A DNA stretch of 64,000 bases. It comes from Acidobacteriota bacterium. GTDB lineage: Bacteria > Acidobacteriota > Polarisedimenticolia > JACPZX01. The translations under genes and the position numbers were made by a program. The stretch covers positions 45,428-109,427 of the forward strand of contig JACPZX010000101.1 of the NCBI GenBank assembly GCA_016195325.1. The letters are read 5' to 3'. The notes under the pieces were generated by a model, which was given only the letters and a program-made list of their open reading frames with translations, had not been told where the DNA came from and did no database searches. Positions within the stretch are counted from its first letter, which is position 1. Each line of letters starts with the position of its first letter. Shown here one piece after another: positions 60,979-64,000 of the stretch.

Positions 60979-63900
60979 CTAGAACGTGAACCGCGTCCCG
61001 ATCTGGACGGTCCGAGGATCGACCAGCGTGTCTCCCGTCGGCTTCCCGTAGCTGGGATTCCGGACGATGCTCCCGTTCTTGTCGACGGTCAGCTGCTGGT
61101 GAAAGACGAAGAGGCCGTGGTTCACCCTGTCCAGCAGGTTGAACGCCTCGGCAAAGACTTCGACCTTCGTCCCCTTCCCGGTGTCGAACATCTTGCTCGC
61201 GCGCAGATTGAGGGTGAAGTAGTCGTCGCCGACGCCGCTGCCTCGCGACCCGGCGTATTCGTTCTGGCTGTTGAACCCGTCGCCGTTGAGATCGACGCCC
61301 GCGAACCCCTGGTACGCCGTTCGGGTGCCGTACGTGAGGCTACCGGCAGCCTGGAACTGCAGCGGGAAGTGGTAGATGCCATACGCGTTCACGTAGAGGA
61401 ACTGATCGCCGGAGATCCGGCCCCACTCCGAGTTGATGTTGCCGCCGGTGAAGCGAATGTTCCCGGCCTCGAAGATGTCGACAGGTCCGCCGTCGGTCGG
61501 TCCCGTACCCGCGTTGTCCTGGGTTCCGAGAGCCTGCGAGAGGTTCAGGTTGATCCCGAACTCGAAGCTCGGGTACCGCGCCTTCACTCCCGTCTGGAGC
61601 GAGATGTACTGGGACTTTCCGTCGGTCGTGAAAAAGTCGGCCAATCCCTCGAAGCTCGACCCGGGGGCGCGCCCCGAGTTCGGATCGACGATCGGGTTTC
61701 CGTTCGGATCGAGATCGACCGGGAACGGCGAGTAGCGCCCGCTGTTCCGACCGCGCCAGCTCTGCCGGTAGAGCTGGTGGAATCCGCGCCGGTAGACCAG
61801 GTTCGTGTCGAGCGCGAGGCGGGGCGAGAAGACGTGCCCCCACCCGATCGAGAACGCCGACGTGTAGGGGGTCTTCCAGTCCGGTCCCGGCATGAAGACG
61901 CCGTCGTTGAATGTCGCGCGCCCGAGAATCGAGCCGAGCTGGTTGAACCAGTCCCGCAGGCTGAATCCGTTCGGGTCGGTGACGGCCGGGTTGAGCCAGT
62001 TCGCGAGAGTGAAATCGACCGGAAGGGGCGGAAGACGCGGATCCACGACGGTGCCGGCCAGCAGCTGGTTCGACGTGAGCGTGGCCGGGTCCGTGGGGTC
62101 GACCCCCGCGAGCACGGGGAGGGCCGGCGAGAAAAACGGGCTCAGGTTCTGGCGCATGAAGATCCCGAGGTTGTCGAGGAACTTGTCGTAGAACAGACCC
62201 CACGATCCGCGCAGGACATCCTTGTCCTCGCCGTTCACGCGGTAGACGAACCCGAGGCGCGGTGAGATGTCCGTGGGGTCCTTCGGCGTGGTGTTGTTGA
62301 AGCTCGGGAACTTGACGTTGGGATCGATCTGGAGCCCCGCGGGACGGCCGCACTTCGCGTTGTTGCGGGGATCCGCGATGCAGTCGTAGAAGTCCTGGTT
62401 GACCCCCGTCGTGGCGTCCCTGAAGACGTTCTGATCGCTGTCGACGCGGAGGCCGATGTTGAATCGCCAGCGGTCGTTCATCTCCCAGTCGTCCTGCGCG
62501 TAGATTCCGTATTGCTCGTACCGGGTGCCGGGAATGAACCCGGGGTTGACGAAGGTCAGGTCGCTGATCGCCTCGACGCCATCGTTCGTTCCGTTCATGT
62601 TGGTGTCGCCGTTCGCGATCGAGCCGTTGGGAGTCACGCCCGCGTTGAACGTGATCTGGACCGACGGGTTCGTCGAGGGACCGAGGAACGACGGGAGCAT
62701 GTCGACCCGGATCACCTCGAGCCCGCCCTTCAGCGAGTGGCGCCCGAGGATCCAGGTGAAATCGTCGCGCATCTGGTACTTGTTCTGGACGGTCTTCTGC
62801 GGCGTGTTCACGTTGCGCCCCAGCTCGAAGCTGTCGTAGTCGAGCGTGAGGATGCTCGAGACCGGATCCGTGGCCCGGCTGGTGACGCCGTTCGTGAACG
62901 TGATCCTGTTGAACTTGAGCTCGTTGATCATGTTGCCGCGGATGTTCCACTGCCAGTTCACCACCGCCTGGTGAACGAGGTTCGTGGAGTCCCCCTGGTT
63001 CTCGGGGTTCGTCAGGCTCGCCCCCTGGTCGTTCTTGAACGTGTTGTCGTCCCGGAACCAGCGGGCCCAGAGCGTCATGTTCTTCGAGATGTTCCAGTCG
63101 ACCCGCGCGTCGTACTCGTGCCGCTCGAAGTCGTGCGAGACGGTGGTCCCGTTCGCCGAGATCGCGATCGGGAAGTTCGGGTCGAGCCCGGTGGAGAACC
63201 GGGTCAAGGCGGAGTTGAGCGCGACGGGGCTCGCCTCGTTCTGCTTCTCCGCGGCGAAGAAGTAGAAGAGCTTGTCCTTGAGGATCGGGCCTCCGACCGA
63301 AAAGCCGTACTGTTCGCGATCGGATTTCGCCTTGTCTATCCCGGCGAGATCCTCGCTGTACGTCTTCGCGCGAAAACTGTCGTTGCGGTACGTGCCGAAG
63401 ACCGAGCCGCCGAAATCGTTGGTCCCGGACTTCGTGATCACGTTGACGACGCCACCCAGGGAGCGACCGTACTCGGCCTTGTACTCGTCCTGGATGATCT
63501 CGAACTCCTGGATCGCCTCCGCGGAGACGCCGCCGACGAAGAAACCCACGACGTTGTCGTTGTTGTCGGCGCCGTCGATGGAGATGTTGAGGTTGCGGCC
63601 GGCCGAACCGCCCGTGGTGAAGGGGGTGTAGATCCCCTTGTGCTTGGTCGGATCGAACTGACCGCTCGGCGCCTGCTTGACGCCGGGCGCGAGCGAGGCG
63701 AGATCGGTGTAGTCGCGGTTGAGGAGCGGGTACGATCGGACCTGGGTCTCGCTCACGACCGTGCTGATCTCGTTCTTCGTCGTGTTGACGATGGGAGCCT
63801 CGGCGGTGACCTTCAGCTCCTCCTTGAGCCCCCCTCCGGGCTTCATCTCGAAGTTGAGAGGCACCTTCTGCCCCAGGTTGACGACCACCGTCTTGAGCGG

Positions 63901-64000
63901 CGCGCCGTACCCCGTGAACGTCGCCTGCACGATGTAGGTCGCCGGAGGGAGCGCGAGAAGCGAGAAGTTGCCGGACCCGTCGGTCGTGACGGCGCGCTCG
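60979..64000 (-). CDS. Oar-type TonB-dependent receptor, C-terminal ~1006 residues
   Basis: The frame continues past the right edge, so the start is missing. The first residues in view (TTDGSGNFSLLALPPATYIV and the next strand) belong to a carboxypeptidase-regulatory domain. The plug follows (RSYPLLNRDYTDLASLAPGV, then SIDGADNNDNVVGFFVGGVS and GRSLGGVVNVITKSGTNDFG), then a long beta-barrel ending VQIGTRFTF. It is a second, clearly different member of the family of the 37.8 kb gene. It is likely to import a large substrate through TonB energy. An intrinsic terminator follows. Confidence 0.93.
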   Translation of the reverse strand, partial: ERAVTTDGSGNFSLLALPPATYIVQATFTGYGAPLKTVVVNLGQKVPLNFEMKPGGGLKEELKVTAEAPIVNTTKNEISTVVSETQVRSYPLLNRDYTDLASLAPGVKQAPSGQFDPTKHKGIYTPFTTGGSAGRNLNISIDGADNNDNVVGFFVGGVSAEAIQEFEIIQDEYKAEYGRSLGGVVNVITKSGTNDFGGSVFGTYRNDSFRAKTYSEDLAGIDKAKSDREQYGFSVGGPILKDKLFYFFAAEKQNEASPVALNSALTRFSTGLDPNFPIAISANGTTVSHDFERHEYDARVDWNISKNMTLWARWFRDDNTFKNDQGASLTNPENQGDSTNLVHQAVVNWQWNIRGNMINELKFNRITFTNGVTSRATDPVSSILTLDYDSFELGRNVNTPQKTVQNKYQMRDDFTWILGRHSLKGGLEVIRVDMLPSFLGPSTNPSVQITFNAGVTPNGSIANGDTNMNGTNDGVEAISDLTFVNPGFIPGTRYEQYGIYAQDDWEMNDRWRFNIGLRVDSDQNVFRDATTGVNQDFYDCIADPRNNAKCGRPAGLQIDPNVKFPSFNNTTPKDPTDISPRLGFVYRVNGEDKDVLRGSWGLFYDKFLDNLGIFMRQNLSPFFSPALPVLAGVDPTDPATLTSNQLLAGTVVDPRLPPLPVDFTLANWLNPAVTDPNGFSLRDWFNQLGSILGRATFNDGVFMPGPDWKTPYTSAFSIGWGHVFSPRLALDTNLVYRRGFHQLYRQSWRGRNSGRYSPFPVDLDPNGNPIVDPNSGRAPGSSFEGLADFFTTDGKSQYISLQTGVKARYPSFEFGINLNLSQALGTQDNAGTGPTDGGPVDIFEAGNIRFTGGNINSEWGRISGDQFLYVNAYGIYHFPLQFQAAGSLTYGTRTAYQGFAGVDLNGDGFNSQNEYAGSRGSGVGDDYFTLNLRASKMFDTGKGTKVEVFAEAFNLLDRVNHGLFVFHQQLTVDKNGSIVRNPSYGKPTGDTLVDPRTVQIGTRFTF

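Overview
The window is a high-GC bacterial chromosome segment with dense, mostly non-overlapping genes and only two tRNAs. Two very large Oar-type TonB-dependent receptors with N-terminal carboxypeptidase-regulatory domains, a tandem pair of GWxTD-domain proteins, a complete Wzx/Wzy-type polysaccharide locus and an MlaE/F/D-like lipid transport set point to a diderm. The best guess is an Acidobacteriota-like lineage, possibly from a metagenome assembly. This is an inference from gene families, not from a marker gene. I see no phage, insertion sequence, CRISPR array or rRNA.

Layout. 1-0.7 kb: the end of murA and a HIT-family gene. 1-21 kb: an exopolysaccharide/capsule region, mostly on the minus strand. 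Its main run is transcribed from 21 kb downward: Wza-like exporter, carbamoyltransferase, glycosyltransferase, asparagine synthase-like amidotransferase, Wzy-like polymerase, YdcF-like protein, WecA/MraY-like initiating transferase with an extra C-terminal domain, and Wzz/BY-kinase. It continues with a methyltransferase, two FkbM methyltransferases, a Wzx-like flippase and two more glycosyltransferases. 21-26 kb: a degenerate thiolase-like gene, 3-hydroxyacyl-CoA dehydrogenase, and a 967-residue fusion of an MrfA-type helicase with an MrfB-type DEDDy exonuclease.

26.3-31.3 kb is the most unusual part. A plus-strand gene set begins with two 68-residue paralogues, each behind an exceptionally strong ribosome binding site. 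It continues with a stand-alone protein resembling the cyanophycin synthetase N-terminal domain, a protein that looks like a PD-(D/E)XK nuclease fold without its catalytic residues, a MinD-like ATPase with a ParB-like N-terminal peptide, a ParA ATPase and two further small reading frames. I do not recognise this combination as a described system. One hypothesis is a ParA/MinD-driven positioning or assembly system for the small proteins.

31-37.5 kb: housekeeping genes on the minus strand (purD-purE, gatC-gatA, N-acetylmuramoyl-L-alanine amidase) and one unknown. 37.6-44.3 kb: receptor, intrinsic terminator and two GWxTD proteins. 44.4-49 kb: cysS, YraN-type nuclease, a polyprenyl-phosphate glycosyltransferase paired with an ArnT-like GT-C enzyme, tRNA-Gly(GCC) and tRNA-Cys(GCA). 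49-53.7 kb: envelope genes, namely a coiled-coil lipoprotein, two different L,D-transpeptidases, a related non-catalytic-looking protein, and a DUF4197 gene broken by an in-frame TAG. 53.7-64 kb: CstA, a DUF1566 protein, a trans-sulfuration enzyme, the Mla-like transporter with a degenerate ATPase, a TPR protein, and a second receptor that runs off the right edge.

All calls come from reading the sequence by eye. No database search, structure prediction or codon statistics were run.
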